Part shown: one piece after another, positions 32,584-40,852 of the stretch
Position numbering within the stretch: position 1 is the stretch's first letter
Layout: each line of letters opens with the position of its first letter
Source of the DNA: a virus
Length of the DNA stretch: 64,000 nt
Virus record (IMG/VR): IMGVR_UViG_3300037010_000365
Span: 17,962 to 81,961 of that record
Reading direction: 5' to 3' (one strand)
The notes under the pieces: generated by a model
Databases searched by the model: none
What the model was told of the DNA's origin: nothing
The model's input: the letters and a program-made list of their open reading frames with translations, nothing else
Translations under genes and position numbers: made by a program

Positions 32584-32940
32584 CTTTGGAAATATAGTAT
32601 TTGCCTTGACGTGGCGCCAAAGCTGAGTAGTTCTTTGAACGAAACTAAATGATACTCTTTAGATCTTTAACAGTTAGATTGAAAAATCACGTTATGTAGT
32701 ATTACGGTAGAGGCTGATATCCGATTAATAGAAGTTCAATTCTTCTTGGAACGACAGAATTTAAGAGAACATATAATGTGAATGTTAATACGACAAAACT
32801 GTTCCCCTGTTTATTTTAGGAAAAAGTGAAAATACTTCTTTACTTTTCTGATGTGTTAGTTTATAATGAACTAAATAAAGGTTGAGGATCTCAACTTCAT
32901 ATAAATTTTAGGTAATAACGTGACGTTGGTTCGAATCCAA
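32584..32940 (+). other. Gene-free spacer with tRNA relic and third promoter copy
   Basis: Contains a tRNA-like relic near 32690-32755 (TAGTATTACGGTAGAG, a T-arm GAAG-TTCAATT-CTTC) that does not fold as a whole tRNA. It also holds the third copy of the repeat-A promoter (TTTACTTTT, TATAAT at 32862-32867). No gene seen. Confidence 0.5.
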
Positions 32941-32954
32941 CTCAGTCATTTATT

Positions 32955-33029
32955 TGGCAAGTAGCTCAGTGGTAGAGCAGTTGGCTGTTAACCAATTGGT
33001 CGCAGGTTCGAATCCTGCCTTGCCAGCCA
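32955..33029 (+). tRNA. tRNA-Asn (GTT)
   Basis: 75 nt: acceptor TGGCAAG/CTTGCCA, D-arm AGCTCAGTGGTAGAGC, anticodon loop CTGTTAA, T-arm GCAGG-TTCGAAT-CCTGC, discriminator G and encoded CCA. Confidence 0.93.
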
Positions 33030-33034
33030 ATTAT

Positions 33035-33109
33035 GCACCTATCGTCTAGCGGTTGGGACTCATGGTTTTCATCCATGCAACAGCAGTTCGATTCTGCTTA
33101 GGTGTACCA
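33035..33109 (+). tRNA. tRNA-Glu (TTC)
   Basis: 75 nt: acceptor GCACCTA/TAGGTGT, anticodon stem-loop CATGG-TTTTCAT-CCATG, T-arm AGCAG-TTCGATT-CTGCT, encoded CCA. Only 5 nt after tRNA-Asn. Confidence 0.92.
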
Positions 33110-33386
33110 AACATCGGTATCAGCTACCTACAGCTGCGAGACCTGACTTGAGACTCAGGGTAGGGAGTAGTCTCCGAATAGATTACCTGATTGTGGAACA
33201 GTTATCACCATACGCTGTAGTATGCAAGCGTTACCAAGTATACCAAGAGACTGCTCTTGTTAATAAGAGTCTCATGTTAGATACATTGGTGATGCTTTGT
33301 AGTCTAACTTTCTCGAGAGATAGTGATATACCTTTTCGTGGTGCTCGAGATAAGTAGGAAATTTCCGAAACTAAATATCATTCAAA

Positions 33387-33460
33387 CGGTCTGTAGTATA
33401 GAGGTAATACCCTAGTTTTGGGAACTAGAATCGAATGTTCAATTCATTCCAGACCGACCA
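33387..33460 (+). tRNA. tRNA-Pro (TGG)
   Basis: 74 nt: acceptor CGGTCTG/CAGACCG, D-arm AGTATAGAGGTAATAC, anticodon stem-loop CTAGT-TTTGGGA-ACTAG, T-arm GAATG-TTCAATT-CATTC, discriminator A and CCA. Confidence 0.92.
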
Positions 33461-33471
33461 AATTTAATCAT

Positions 33472-33549
33472 GCAATGTTAGCTTTTGTAGTTGTTTGCTA
33501 AACAGTCGAGGTAACATCTACACTGGTTCGAATCCAGTACATTTCGTCA
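33472..33549 (+). tRNA. Degenerate tRNA-like, possibly Ser (GCT)
   Basis: Acceptor GCAATGT/ACATTTC with one mismatch, anticodon-like GTTGT-TTGCTAA-ACAGT, T-arm ACTGG-TTCGAAT-CCAGT. The D-arm is too short and there is no CCA. Another tRNA-like relic follows at 33555-33620. Decayed tRNA or RNA needing the phage's CCA-adding enzyme. Confidence 0.35.
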
Positions 33550-33647
33550 AATTACAGGACTTAGCTAAGTTAGCAGAGTACCTTGCTTTACGCTAATGAG
33601 GTAAACTCTCCTAGTTTCCACAAAATAAAGTGATAATCATAATATTA

Positions 33648-33670
33648 AGGGAGCCGCAGCTCCCTTTTTC
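33648..33670 (+). terminator. Terminator closing the tRNA block
   Basis: AAGGGAGC-CGCA-GCTCCCTT plus TTT: perfect 8-bp stem and U-run. Confidence 0.9.
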
Positions 33671-33689
33671 ATTTATTTTTCATAAAACG

Positions 33690-33719
33690 TTTTACTTTTA
33701 TCACGACTTAGGTTATAAT
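33690..33719 (+). promoter_or_regulatory. Early promoter
   Basis: TTTTACTTT, 18-nt spacer, TATAAT. Its leader (ACAAGTTGATGGAAAC ... ACTACTAATCCTGAT) is repeated after the promoter at 35712, and the ACTACTAATCCTGA part also before the Ro60-like gene. Confidence 0.7.
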
Positions 33720-33778
33720 AATTACAAGTTGATGGAAACCTAAAATTTTTAACTACTAATCCTGATGAGGAAACCAAA

Positions 33779-34123
33779 ATGAATACATGTCTTGTAAAAT
33801 CTGGCAGCTTGTGTGTATCAACTACAGCTATCATTGAAGTGAAAATGTCTCATATCCATGGTAAGAGTAAGTTCCATCGCGAAAATGCAGCAAAACATGG
33901 ACCAAAGAAACTCCGCAGATCGTTTGTTAAGGATGAAGGTGATATTCCAACTGCGTGTACCTTATTAGTTAATGGCACTCAGCAAGTTTCTGGTTGGGTA
34001 TCTCCTGAAGCAGTAGTCCTACCCGTCGTTAACACCCGTGGTATGGGGTATGCTCATCGTAATGCAAAGCGTTATCGTGTAGGCAAGTTATTAGCTAAAA
34101 AGTATTCTTGGGTGTTGATATGA
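33779..34123 (+). CDS. Unknown basic protein
   Basis: 114 residues, not recognised. Basic (KSKFHRENAAKHGPKKLRRSF) in the middle, with a C-terminal AHRNAKRYRVGKLLAKKY. A GATGAGGAAACC Shine-Dalgarno region precedes the ATG. First gene of an ATGA-coupled run 33779-35069 expressed from an early promoter, so perhaps a host-takeover protein. The basic surface could bind nucleic acid (inference). Confidence 0.65.
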   Translation: MNTCLVKSGSLCVSTTAIIEVKMSHIHGKSKFHRENAAKHGPKKLRRSFVKDEGDIPTACTLLVNGTQQVSGWVSPEAVVLPVVNTRGMGYAHRNAKRYRVGKLLAKKYSWVLI

Positions 34124-34278
34124 TGTTGTTACAACTTTTCTCCACGGTTATCATGATATTTGCTGTTGCTGGAGCTTCGATTTGGTTGCTACAATCTGAC
34201 ATCGTGGCTATGCAAAATAACGCTAGTTCTAACGAACCTCTAATCGATATCCACCTTCGAGAGAATGTCTATAAATGA
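34120..34278 (+). CDS. Small membrane protein
   Basis: 52 residues. One membrane segment (LLQLFSTVIMIFAVAGASIWLL, about 3-24) and a short polar C-terminal tail. Overlaps its upstream neighbour by ATGA and its downstream neighbour by ATGA, which supports it being real. Function unknown. Confidence 0.6.
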   Translation: MMLLQLFSTVIMIFAVAGASIWLLQSDIVAMQNNASSNEPLIDIHLRENVYK

Positions 34279-35069
34279 AAACAGCAATCATATATGATAG
34301 CGCATACGACGTAGAATCACAGCGCGAGGTTTATCTAATCGAAAATCTTGATGACTTAATTGAGTACCAAACATATATTCAAGCGGAAGGAGCTCATGCT
34401 GCTAATAAAATGTTGAAAGACATTGCAGACGGATATCCGACAAGTAGACTAATTCATTACTGCTATGGGCTAGACTTAATCGATTCGCTAGTCGTCTTAG
34501 CAGTTAGTATGGGTAGGAATCCTTTTTGGTCGATTGGTGAAGAAATTAATGGTATGCTCAAAATATTCTATGATCATGTTGTTAATGAAAATCAGACAAT
34601 CATCCTAAACAAGAATTTATCTTGGAGAATATTCTGTGTTGGTGAAGATGAGATTGTAGAAAAATACGATTCACTACTCGGAGAAAAACTCGAGATTGTT
34701 GATGGCTGTAGTAATGTTATTCAATTAGAGAATGATTCAGAGTTAGATGTTGGCTGGATTGACGCATTCTCAGCTAGACATAATTGTTTATACCCAACCG
34801 TTATACCAAAGTTACGATCTTGGAGCCATTCGGAATTATTGTCAACATTAACTAATTGGGTGAAATCAACGCCAGAAGAAAAGATTCTTTGCCAATATAC
34901 TACTGGGACAGACGTACCGCAAATGCACCAATATCTTGAAATTTGTATAAAAGCTGGTATTAAGAAGGCGGAGTTCATGTTCGGCGCAGGTTATAGTTCA
35001 GAGTTACGAATTTTCATAGATTCTTATCATGTAAACGATAAAATTAAAGTCACTTGCATCAACTCATAG
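34275..35069 (+). CDS. Unknown protein
   Basis: 264 residues, acidic, mixed alpha/beta, no motif recognised. Two halves each contain a segment of the type ...LIHYCYGLDLIDSLVVLAVSMG and GWIDAFSARHNCLYP. Coupled by ATGA to the membrane protein gene before it. Confidence 0.65.
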   Translation: MKTAIIYDSAYDVESQREVYLIENLDDLIEYQTYIQAEGAHAANKMLKDIADGYPTSRLIHYCYGLDLIDSLVVLAVSMGRNPFWSIGEEINGMLKIFYDHVVNENQTIILNKNLSWRIFCVGEDEIVEKYDSLLGEKLEIVDGCSNVIQLENDSELDVGWIDAFSARHNCLYPTVIPKLRSWSHSELLSTLTNWVKSTPEEKILCQYTTGTDVPQMHQYLEICIKAGIKKAEFMFGAGYSSELRIFIDSYHVNDKIKVTCINS

Positions 35070-35086
35070 CATATTGGAGATTAACA

Positions 35087-35282
35087 ATGTATAAATTAGA
35101 CAACTCAATGATAAGCATATCGTCCGACACTGGTAGATTCATGAACTTTAACATTTCTAGAAAACAGAGTGATGACCTAGAACAGTACGACCAATGGTGA
35201 AACCTGGACATTAGAAGAAGCCAAGCAAGCCGAAGCTGGGATTCTTTTGGTTGTTAATAAAATCTTAAACACAGGACAGTGA
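35087..35282 (+). pseudogene. Frameshifted small unknown gene
   Basis: ATG 35087 after TTGGAG gives 37 residues (MYKLDNSMISISSDTG...) stopping at 35200. Another frame continues as TNGETWTLEEAKQAEAGILL to the TGA at 35280-35282. One base change near 35190 would give a 64-residue protein. Broken or mis-sequenced. Confidence 0.45.
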
Positions 35283-35286
35283 TATT

Positions 35287-35685
35287 ATGAACGTTGGTTA
35301 TATGAAAGAACAGAATCCGAATGACATTGATGTCATTCTCGCTAGACTGAAATGTATCAGCATCGGGGTTCAATTTAGTTTGTGCAATGGTACTGGTGAA
35401 ATTAAACGAAGTGAAATTAATCGTGAGCTTGCAGAGATAGACGAATTAGTTTCAGACGTTGAGAAAATGAGGGATGAAGAAATTAACCAAACATACAACA
35501 TCGATCAAGAAAGAATTGATTCTTGTTCTTACTTACCAGTTGCATACCAAAGTAGAATGCGGATGGATGAAGATGGCTATGTTTTCGGTGACTGGTATGA
35601 TGTCAGCAAGGGAACGCACGAAGATCACCTACGAGTTCCGATCAATTCTGGTTGGGAATATGAAACTCGCGCTCTATATACATAA
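35287..35685 (+). CDS. Unknown acidic protein
   Basis: 132 residues, not recognised. A helical N part (NRELAEIDELVSDVEKMRDEEINQTY), then a C part with DEDGYVFGDWYDVSKGTHEDHL. No close ribosome site other than a weak AGTGATATT, and it starts 4 nt after the previous stop. Confidence 0.6.
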   Translation: MNVGYMKEQNPNDIDVILARLKCISIGVQFSLCNGTGEIKRSEINRELAEIDELVSDVEKMRDEEINQTYNIDQERIDSCSYLPVAYQSRMRMDEDGYVFGDWYDVSKGTHEDHLRVPINSGWEYETRALYT

Positions 35686-35711
35686 AGCAAGTAAAATATT
35701 TTCATAAATCC

Positions 35712-35741
35712 ATTTACTTTTCTCCTGACTTTAGTTATAAT
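35712..35741 (+). promoter_or_regulatory. Early promoter
   Basis: ATTTACTTT, 18-nt spacer, TATAAT. The leader is nearly identical to that after 33719 up to the start codon. Confidence 0.72.
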
Positions 35742-35798
35742 AATTACAAGTTGATGGAAACATTAAATTTAACTACTAATCCTGATAAGGAAACCAAA

Positions 35799-36326
35799 AT
35801 GAAAATCGAAAATCCTATCATCGCAGCCTTAAACGCTAATCTTGAATCGGTGTTGCATGTTGTGGATACCAACTACAGATCTTATCTACAAACGATTATA
35901 TATCGTGTTGCTGAGTGCACTGGTAATATCGATAAAGCGTTTCCATCTCCTTCAGCAAATTTAAGTCATAATGAATATCACGCTAAATCTGTTCTGCGTC
36001 ATTTAGCTAGAGAAATTCACATTTTACCTCCAGTTTATCTGTCAGACTTACATTTACTTTCTGAGGGAGTTGATCAAAATGGGGTAGACTTCTTGGTTAA
36101 ACGTCATCAGAAAGATACGATAGAAAGATACGAACAATATGTCAATAAATTGATCAATAAAGTTGGCGATTGTGACTCTGTTACTGTCGCTGGTGACCTA
36201 TGGAACTATAGTATTTTAACTATCACCAATGGCGCTGTTGTAGAACGTTGGAAAACTTCCATGATTCTAAATGTTAGTAAAAATGGTAAAGTCTTCAACC
36301 AATTCCCAACTCGTAAGATTATGTGA
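35799..36326 (+). CDS. Unknown early protein
   Basis: 175 residues from ATG 35799 (GATAAGGAAACC precedes it). Longer readings from 35751 use leader sequence shared with the 33779 gene and are unlikely. Helical N part, then VTVAGDLWNYSILTITNGAVVERW with beta character. Not recognised. Confidence 0.62.
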   Translation: MKIENPIIAALNANLESVLHVVDTNYRSYLQTIIYRVAECTGNIDKAFPSPSANLSHNEYHAKSVLRHLAREIHILPPVYLSDLHLLSEGVDQNGVDFLVKRHQKDTIERYEQYVNKLINKVGDCDSVTVAGDLWNYSILTITNGAVVERWKTSMILNVSKNGKVFNQFPTRKIM

Positions 36327-36336
36327 GAGCGAGTTT

Positions 36337-36609
36337 ATGAGCACCGATGGGTTACACCGTAGAATGATGGACACACTTTCAGATTATGTGGAAACTCTAC
36401 AACATATAGGAAAGTCTTCTGGTTATACCGAGTACTATTACACGATTGACTCTAGATATATGTCGAAATATACTTGGTTGTGTTTTATCGTGTATGCCCC
36501 AAATATTCAAATAGCGACGCACATAGCAAGTCGACGGTTCTTAGAGTTAATATCATACGGAGAAAGGAGTCTTAGAAAAATTCAATTAGTTGATACTTTG
36601 TGTAAATAA
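36337..36609 (+). CDS. Unknown protein
   Basis: 90 residues from ATG 36337 with GAGCGAG just upstream. Contains YTEYYYTIDSRYMSKYTWLCF and IASRRFLELISYGERSL. Not recognised. Probably cotranscribed with the preceding gene. Confidence 0.55.
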   Translation: MSTDGLHRRMMDTLSDYVETLQHIGKSSGYTEYYYTIDSRYMSKYTWLCFIVYAPNIQIATHIASRRFLELISYGERSLRKIQLVDTLCK

Positions 36610-36621
36610 TTTATCAAACTC

Positions 36622-36651
36622 ATTTACTTTTTAGATAACTTAGATTATAAT
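36622..36651 (+). promoter_or_regulatory. Early promoter for tRNA-Cys unit
   Basis: ATTTACTTT, 18-nt spacer, TATAAT. Confidence 0.72.
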
Positions 36652-36726
36652 AATTATAAATTGATCCTAACAAAATTTGTTGTAATACTTACATTTAGGA
36701 ACATTTTATTAGTGCTACCAAATAAC

Positions 36727-36804
36727 GCATCAGTGGCGGAGAGGTCCATCGCACCGGATTGCAAATCCGAACAACCGCCAGTTCGAATCTGGCCTGATGC
36801 TCCA
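36727..36804 (+). tRNA. tRNA-Cys (GCA)
   Basis: 78 nt: acceptor GCATCAG/CTGATGC, anticodon stem-loop with TTGCAAA, T-arm GCCAG-TTCGAAT-CTGGC, discriminator T and encoded CCA. Isolated from the main tRNA block. Confidence 0.9.
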
Positions 36805-36817
36805 AATTAGGATTTAT

Positions 36818-37072
36818 ATGAATTTTGATATAAATAAACATGTTCAAGAAGCTAGAACCCGATATTATGACATGATGATTTTGTTTCAGAATAAAGAATA
36901 CAAATTAATAAAATCTAAATGCAAACAAATCGCAAGCTTACATGGTATTGATTTTGCCGACGAAACTATTTTAGATGAATACAAAAGTAGAATTAGTCAT
37001 GAATATACTATTAAAGATTTAAGTTTCAATCAACGTAGCATTATCGGACCATTAATTAAACCATTAGTATAG
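36818..37072 (+). CDS. Unknown small helical protein
   Basis: 84 residues from ATG 36818, 13 nt after tRNA-Cys, with AGGATTT upstream. Lys-rich helices (YYDMMILFQNKEYKLIKSKC). Not recognised. Shares its transcript with tRNA-Cys. Confidence 0.6.
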   Translation: MNFDINKHVQEARTRYYDMMILFQNKEYKLIKSKCKQIASLHGIDFADETILDEYKSRISHEYTIKDLSFNQRSIIGPLIKPLV

Positions 37073-37246
37073 AAACCTGCGATATTTTGGATTATCAGTT
37101 CAATCGCTACAAGGATCATTTAGCATGGTCGATATTTCAGCTATGGACACGATGGCTGTCTTAGACTACTCTATATCAATTTTGTTTTGATGGTTGCAAT
37201 CTCAATCCACAAATGCCGTATCTTCCAAACAGCTTCAAAAATACAT

Positions 37247-37276
37247 GTTTACTTTCATAATAATCTAGTGTATAAT
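37247..37276 (+). promoter_or_regulatory. Early promoter
   Basis: GTTTACTTT, 18-nt spacer, TATAAT, 27 nt before the next gene. The 37073-37246 spacer holds no gene. Confidence 0.75.
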
Positions 37277-37302
37277 AATTCTATCTTAAATGGAGTTATT
37301 AT

Positions 37303-37542
37303 ATGATTGTCTATCACGTAACGTGCTTAAGCAAATTAAACAAATATCTTGAATCAGGTCATATTCGACCTCCAGTACGCGCTTGGGAAAACATTGAACA
37401 AGCTAAAAGAATGAGTTTGTCTACAGGACGTAGAATCATCCTTAGACTTAAGTTCCCAGATAATGCCGATAAGTTAGAAGGGCATTTTAATCAAGCACTG
37501 GTGTTACAAACACCATATAAAATGGAACCAGGTCATTACTAA
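37303..37542 (+). CDS. Small protein with possible ADP-ribosyltransferase-like N terminus
   Basis: 79 residues. MIVYHVTCLSKLNKYLESGHIRPPVRAWE has the Y-H-x-T ... L ... S-G-x-I-x-P layout seen at the start of small ART-fold proteins (DarT- and Tpt1-like). The part that would hold the catalytic Glu is not clear. After the stop, other frames continue with coding-like sequence (VITNIAGVFEAILDRAVKYK, then a frame ending DYYQDYHY at 37665), so the gene may be frameshifted and originally about 120 residues. ART activity is a guess. Confidence 0.45.
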   Translation: MIVYHVTCLSKLNKYLESGHIRPPVRAWENIEQAKRMSLSTGRRIILRLKFPDNADKLEGHFNQALVLQTPYKMEPGHY

Positions 37543-37908
37543 TATAGCTGGAGTATTTGAAGCTATTTTAGACCGTGCAGTCAAGTACAAAGTACCAGAA
37601 GTAGACGTGTCTAAAGTTCTATTGATTTTAATCGATATGACTATTATCAGGATTATCATTACTAAATAACCAGCAATCCCGGCTTAATCCAATCAAATTA
37701 GATAATAGAATCTATATCTTTTCTTTTTTGGTTAAGCCAGAGTGCTAGAAATGAATTAAAATGTTGTTTATAATATTTCAATAATGTGATATTATGATTA
37801 TTAGAAGTTAAATCTTCTACATCGCAGTGATTTTACTGCTTAACCTTGTCCTAATCTCAGCATTAACCTGCCGAGCCAATGACAAAAAACTGAAATAAGG
37901 GAGACTAT
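37543..37908 (+). other. Intergenic region before ino1
   Basis: 366 bp. The first 120 bp look like a frameshifted continuation of the preceding gene. Then comes hairpin repeat copy 3 (37679-37747). A weak promoter-like GTTTATAAT/TATTAT near 37763-37795 follows, then an untranslated leader with AAGTTAAATCTTC and a ribosome site (AAGGGAGAC). Confidence 0.5.
37679..37747. repeat. Long hairpin repeat, copy 3 (inverted)
   Basis: CGGCTTAATCC ... GGTTAAGCC stem around AATCTATATCTTTTCTTTTTT, the reverse complement of the core in copies 1 and 2, with compensatory changes in the stem (GGCTTAA/TTAAGCC instead of GGTTTAA/TTAAACC). Stem conservation by compensation points to a structured RNA or DNA element. 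Confidence 0.75.
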
Positions 37909-39198
37909 ATGTCTAAAATTAAAGTAGCTATTGTAGGTGTTGGTAACTGTGCCAAATCATTAGTAGAAGGAATTCAATACTATAACGAAAATCCAAATGA
38001 TACTGTCGGATTAATGTATCCTGATATTGGCGGCTATAAATCTAGCGATATCGAATTTGTTGCTGGTTTTGACGTTGATATTCGTAAAGTTAATAAACCT
38101 CTAATTGAAGCTTTGCGAGCTAGTCCAAATTGTGCTATGGATCACGTTATTGAAATTACTGATAGCGAAATGACATCTTGTGTAACAAAGGGCGCCATGG
38201 TTTATTCAGGTCCAACCATGGATGGCGTTGCTCCATACATGCTAGACTTTCCAGAAGAAGTATCTTTTCGTATCGGCGCTATTCCAGCAGAACCATTCGA
38301 TCGAGTTGTCGAATTATTGAAATACCACAAAGTCGATGTAGTTATTAATTATCTACCAGTCGGGTCTGAAGAAGCTTCTAAGTTTTATATTGACGCAGCT
38401 ATTAAAGCAAAATGCCACGTTGTTAACTGTATTCCTACATTAATTTCAACAGCTGATACTATGGAATATGAACAAAAGTTTATTGATGCTGGGTTGACTA
38501 TTGTTGGTTCTGATATGCGTTCTGCTTGGGGTGCTAGCCGATTATCTGAAGTGCTACAGGGTGCTATGCTAGATGCTGGTCTGCTAGTAACACAACATAT
38601 CCAAATGAATATGGCAGCAGGCACTACGCAAGGTCAAGAAACCATTAGAACTGGCCGTACGGCAAACACTGATTTTTTAAACATGATTAGCAAGGATCGT
38701 TTACACAGCAAACATGTGTCGAAGGAAAATGTCTTGCGTGGCCAAAATTCCGTTCGAGACGTTGACACTGCTGGCATGACATTATATGCAGGTCCTTCGT
38801 TAACGGTTTTACAAAAGCCAGGTGGCCAATACGTTGGTTCAGATAATAAAATTGCTAATTTGGATCTAGTTGCTTACGGTTTCGGTGGAGCTCGATACGA
38901 ATTAACTGCACGATTATCTGTACAAGACAGTCCTAATTCTGGCGGTGTAGTTGTATCAGCTATTCGTTTCTGTAAAGTAGCTAGTGAAATGGGTATTGTT
39001 GGATTTTTACGTGGACCTAGCGCTTATACCCAAAAGACACCGCCATTACAGCTAAGCTCATCTGATTCAAAATTTGAATGTGACGCTTTGTCTCGTCGTG
39101 TGTTAACATCGTTAACAGAACCTCAACTTAAGATTAATAACCCAGTCGCAACGGATTTGCCATATACGTTCCAATCAAGTAAAACTGATTATGAATAA
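37909..39198 (+). CDS. ino1: myo-Inositol-1-phosphate synthase (Ino1)
   Basis: 429 residues. Converts glucose-6-phosphate to inositol-1-phosphate using NAD. The N terminus IKVAIVGVGNCAKSLVEGIQYY is the Rossmann start of the bacterial Ino1 family. Also VYSGPTMDGVAPYM, VDVVINYLPVGSEEASKFY, IVGSDMRSAWGAS and the C-terminal VQDSPNSGGVVVSAIRFCK with GPSAYTQKTPP. Full length for the bacterial/archaeal type. It stands at the head of a run of genes leading to hydroxymethyl-dCMP synthesis, so its product may feed a DNA or capsid modification. Strong ribosome site AAGGGAG. Confidence 0.88.
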   Translation: MSKIKVAIVGVGNCAKSLVEGIQYYNENPNDTVGLMYPDIGGYKSSDIEFVAGFDVDIRKVNKPLIEALRASPNCAMDHVIEITDSEMTSCVTKGAMVYSGPTMDGVAPYMLDFPEEVSFRIGAIPAEPFDRVVELLKYHKVDVVINYLPVGSEEASKFYIDAAIKAKCHVVNCIPTLISTADTMEYEQKFIDAGLTIVGSDMRSAWGASRLSEVLQGAMLDAGLLVTQHIQMNMAAGTTQGQETIRTGRTANTDFLNMISKDRLHSKHVSKENVLRGQNSVRDVDTAGMTLYAGPSLTVLQKPGGQYVGSDNKIANLDLVAYGFGGARYELTARLSVQDSPNSGGVVVSAIRFCKVASEMGIVGFLRGPSAYTQKTPPLQLSSSDSKFECDALSRRVLTSLTEPQLKINNPVATDLPYTFQSSKTDYE

Positions 39199-39217
39199 TT
39201 GAAGTGGTTTAACAATA

Positions 39218-39607
39218 ATGAATCAAATTTATTCATACGACATTGATGGAGTTATTAATTTAGATACTGGACGAATTGGTATTCGTCCAGGGTCTGTTAA
39301 TGACGTTATTATTTCTGGTAGGTCTACTGACGAACTTACTGACACTATAAAGTTTCTTCGAGATAACGGCATTGGTAACTACGTTTATCTTAATCCTATT
39401 CCATTCGAAGAAAAGACACGTGTTTTATCAGGTATTCATAAAGGTAATACTATTTTAGCTTTGCGTGAATTAGGGTTGAATATCGTGACACATTATGAAG
39501 ATGATGTAGTTCAAATTGAGCAGATAATGAAGATTGTCCCAGATTTAATAATTATTCACGTCAATCATAATGGAATTGTAAATTATGAAAACGTTAAAAG
39601 AGGTTAA
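39218..39607 (+). CDS. HAD-like phosphatase
   Basis: 129 residues. Begins IYSYDIDGVINLDTG: the D-x-D-G-V motif I of HAD phosphatases near residues 7-11. ISGRSTDEL is motif II (S/T) and the Lys and C-terminal acidic motif (HYEDDVVQIEQI) follow. A short, cap-less HAD. Placed right after ino1, it could dephosphorylate inositol-1-phosphate or a nucleotide, but substrate is unknown. Confidence 0.7.
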   Translation: MNQIYSYDIDGVINLDTGRIGIRPGSVNDVIISGRSTDELTDTIKFLRDNGIGNYVYLNPIPFEEKTRVLSGIHKGNTILALRELGLNIVTHYEDDVVQIEQIMKIVPDLIIIHVNHNGIVNYENVKRG

Positions 39608-39610
39608 ATA

Positions 39611-40663
39611 ATGAATTACGTATATGGAATCTTAGGTTCTATACCTAAACTTAAATTCTCTCATAATTCAGCTTATGCAAAAATATGGGCAAACGTTAGT
39701 AAATCTTGTATTACTGATGATTTAGATTCTGTTACATCTTCAGACAATGTTTTGCTGTATTTTGGTGTAGGGTTTAATGGTAAATTATTAAACCTTTTTG
39801 ACGGTGCTAATTCTAAGTTGTTTAACAGACTTAATGCTTTCTTATCTTGTCAAGCTGAATTTACTAGTATTGATTTTGATATGCCAGACATTGGAGCTAT
39901 GCTAACAATTAGAATTGGTAATAATACTACTGATCCGAGATTTACTAAAGAGTTTCTTGATAAAATTAGTGATAAGTGTAAAACTGTTAAGCAAATTAAC
40001 ATGAAAGATTTTATTAATGACACTATTGTTATCGGTGATTCACATAGTCTTTCAATGACTCCGCTAAATGCACCAGTAATTTATATGACAGGCAAAACAA
40101 TGTTTGGTATTACTAAATCTGGATTATCAGAAATCGTTGATTTGAATAATATCAATAAATTAACTTTATCGTTTGGTAGTATCGATATTCGACATCATTT
40201 ATTCAGACAGACAAATCCTAATGTAGCTGCTACTAAACTGGTTACAGATTATCTGAATATGATTACTTTACTGTTAGACTCGCATCTGCAGATTAATATT
40301 GAATTATGTTCTACTGTTCCTGTTGAATTCGAAGGTAGAAAATTGCCAAAAACTGGCTATTATAAAGGTACCCCATTTGCTGGTAACAGACAACAGCGAT
40401 TAGATGTAACGTTGATGATTAATAACATGCTTAGCGAATTTGCAAATATGACAAATAGAGTTTCGTACATGTCATTTCCATTGGAATGGTATGAAATGGA
40501 TCCTAAACTGTTTGCTGATACTATCATGGAAAGACCTAAATCTGTTCATATCGGTTACCCGTTTTATAGACTAAATGATTTTGGTAAAGTAGAGCAGTTC
40601 AACGATGAAGAACCAGAGAATAATACAGAAAAACCTATGTTTTCTGGTCCTACTTTATTCTGA
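39611..40663 (+). CDS. SGNH/GDSL-hydrolase-like protein with C-terminal SGPTLF tail
   Basis: 350 residues. DTIVIGDSHSLSM (near 140) is a GDS motif (block I), LTLSFGSIDIRHHLF resembles block III (G-x-x-D), and HIGYPFY near 315 could carry the catalytic His of block V. So a serine esterase or transferase fold is likely. The last residues, KPMFSGPTLF, are shared with the next gene (EIYSGPTLF) and resemble PTLF in the clamp-binding tail of gp55, so it may be tethered to the sliding clamp. Substrate unknown. Confidence 0.5.
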   Translation: MNYVYGILGSIPKLKFSHNSAYAKIWANVSKSCITDDLDSVTSSDNVLLYFGVGFNGKLLNLFDGANSKLFNRLNAFLSCQAEFTSIDFDMPDIGAMLTIRIGNNTTDPRFTKEFLDKISDKCKTVKQINMKDFINDTIVIGDSHSLSMTPLNAPVIYMTGKTMFGITKSGLSEIVDLNNINKLTLSFGSIDIRHHLFRQTNPNVAATKLVTDYLNMITLLLDSHLQINIELCSTVPVEFEGRKLPKTGYYKGTPFAGNRQQRLDVTLMINNMLSEFANMTNRVSYMSFPLEWYEMDPKLFADTIMERPKSVHIGYPFYRLNDFGKVEQFNDEEPENNTEKPMFSGPTLF

Positions 40664-40852
40664 TACTTATTATGGAAATACCATCGAATACACCGTTGAA
40701 TTTAACCCATGTTAATACTTAATAATTTTGGATTGCTATCATCAAGCGCTCCAAAATTATTCTAAACGGTTACAAAATTCTATTAACTAAAATGAGGGGG
40801 ATATTAAATCATTAAAACACCAAATATTATTTCACATCCAGATTTTCCAATT

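Noticed and set aside
33148-33357. 69-residue ORF between tRNA-Glu and tRNA-Pro
   Set aside because: Overlaps hairpins of the tRNA region including the CTCGAG element, has no Shine-Dalgarno and an implausible composition. Treated as non-coding.
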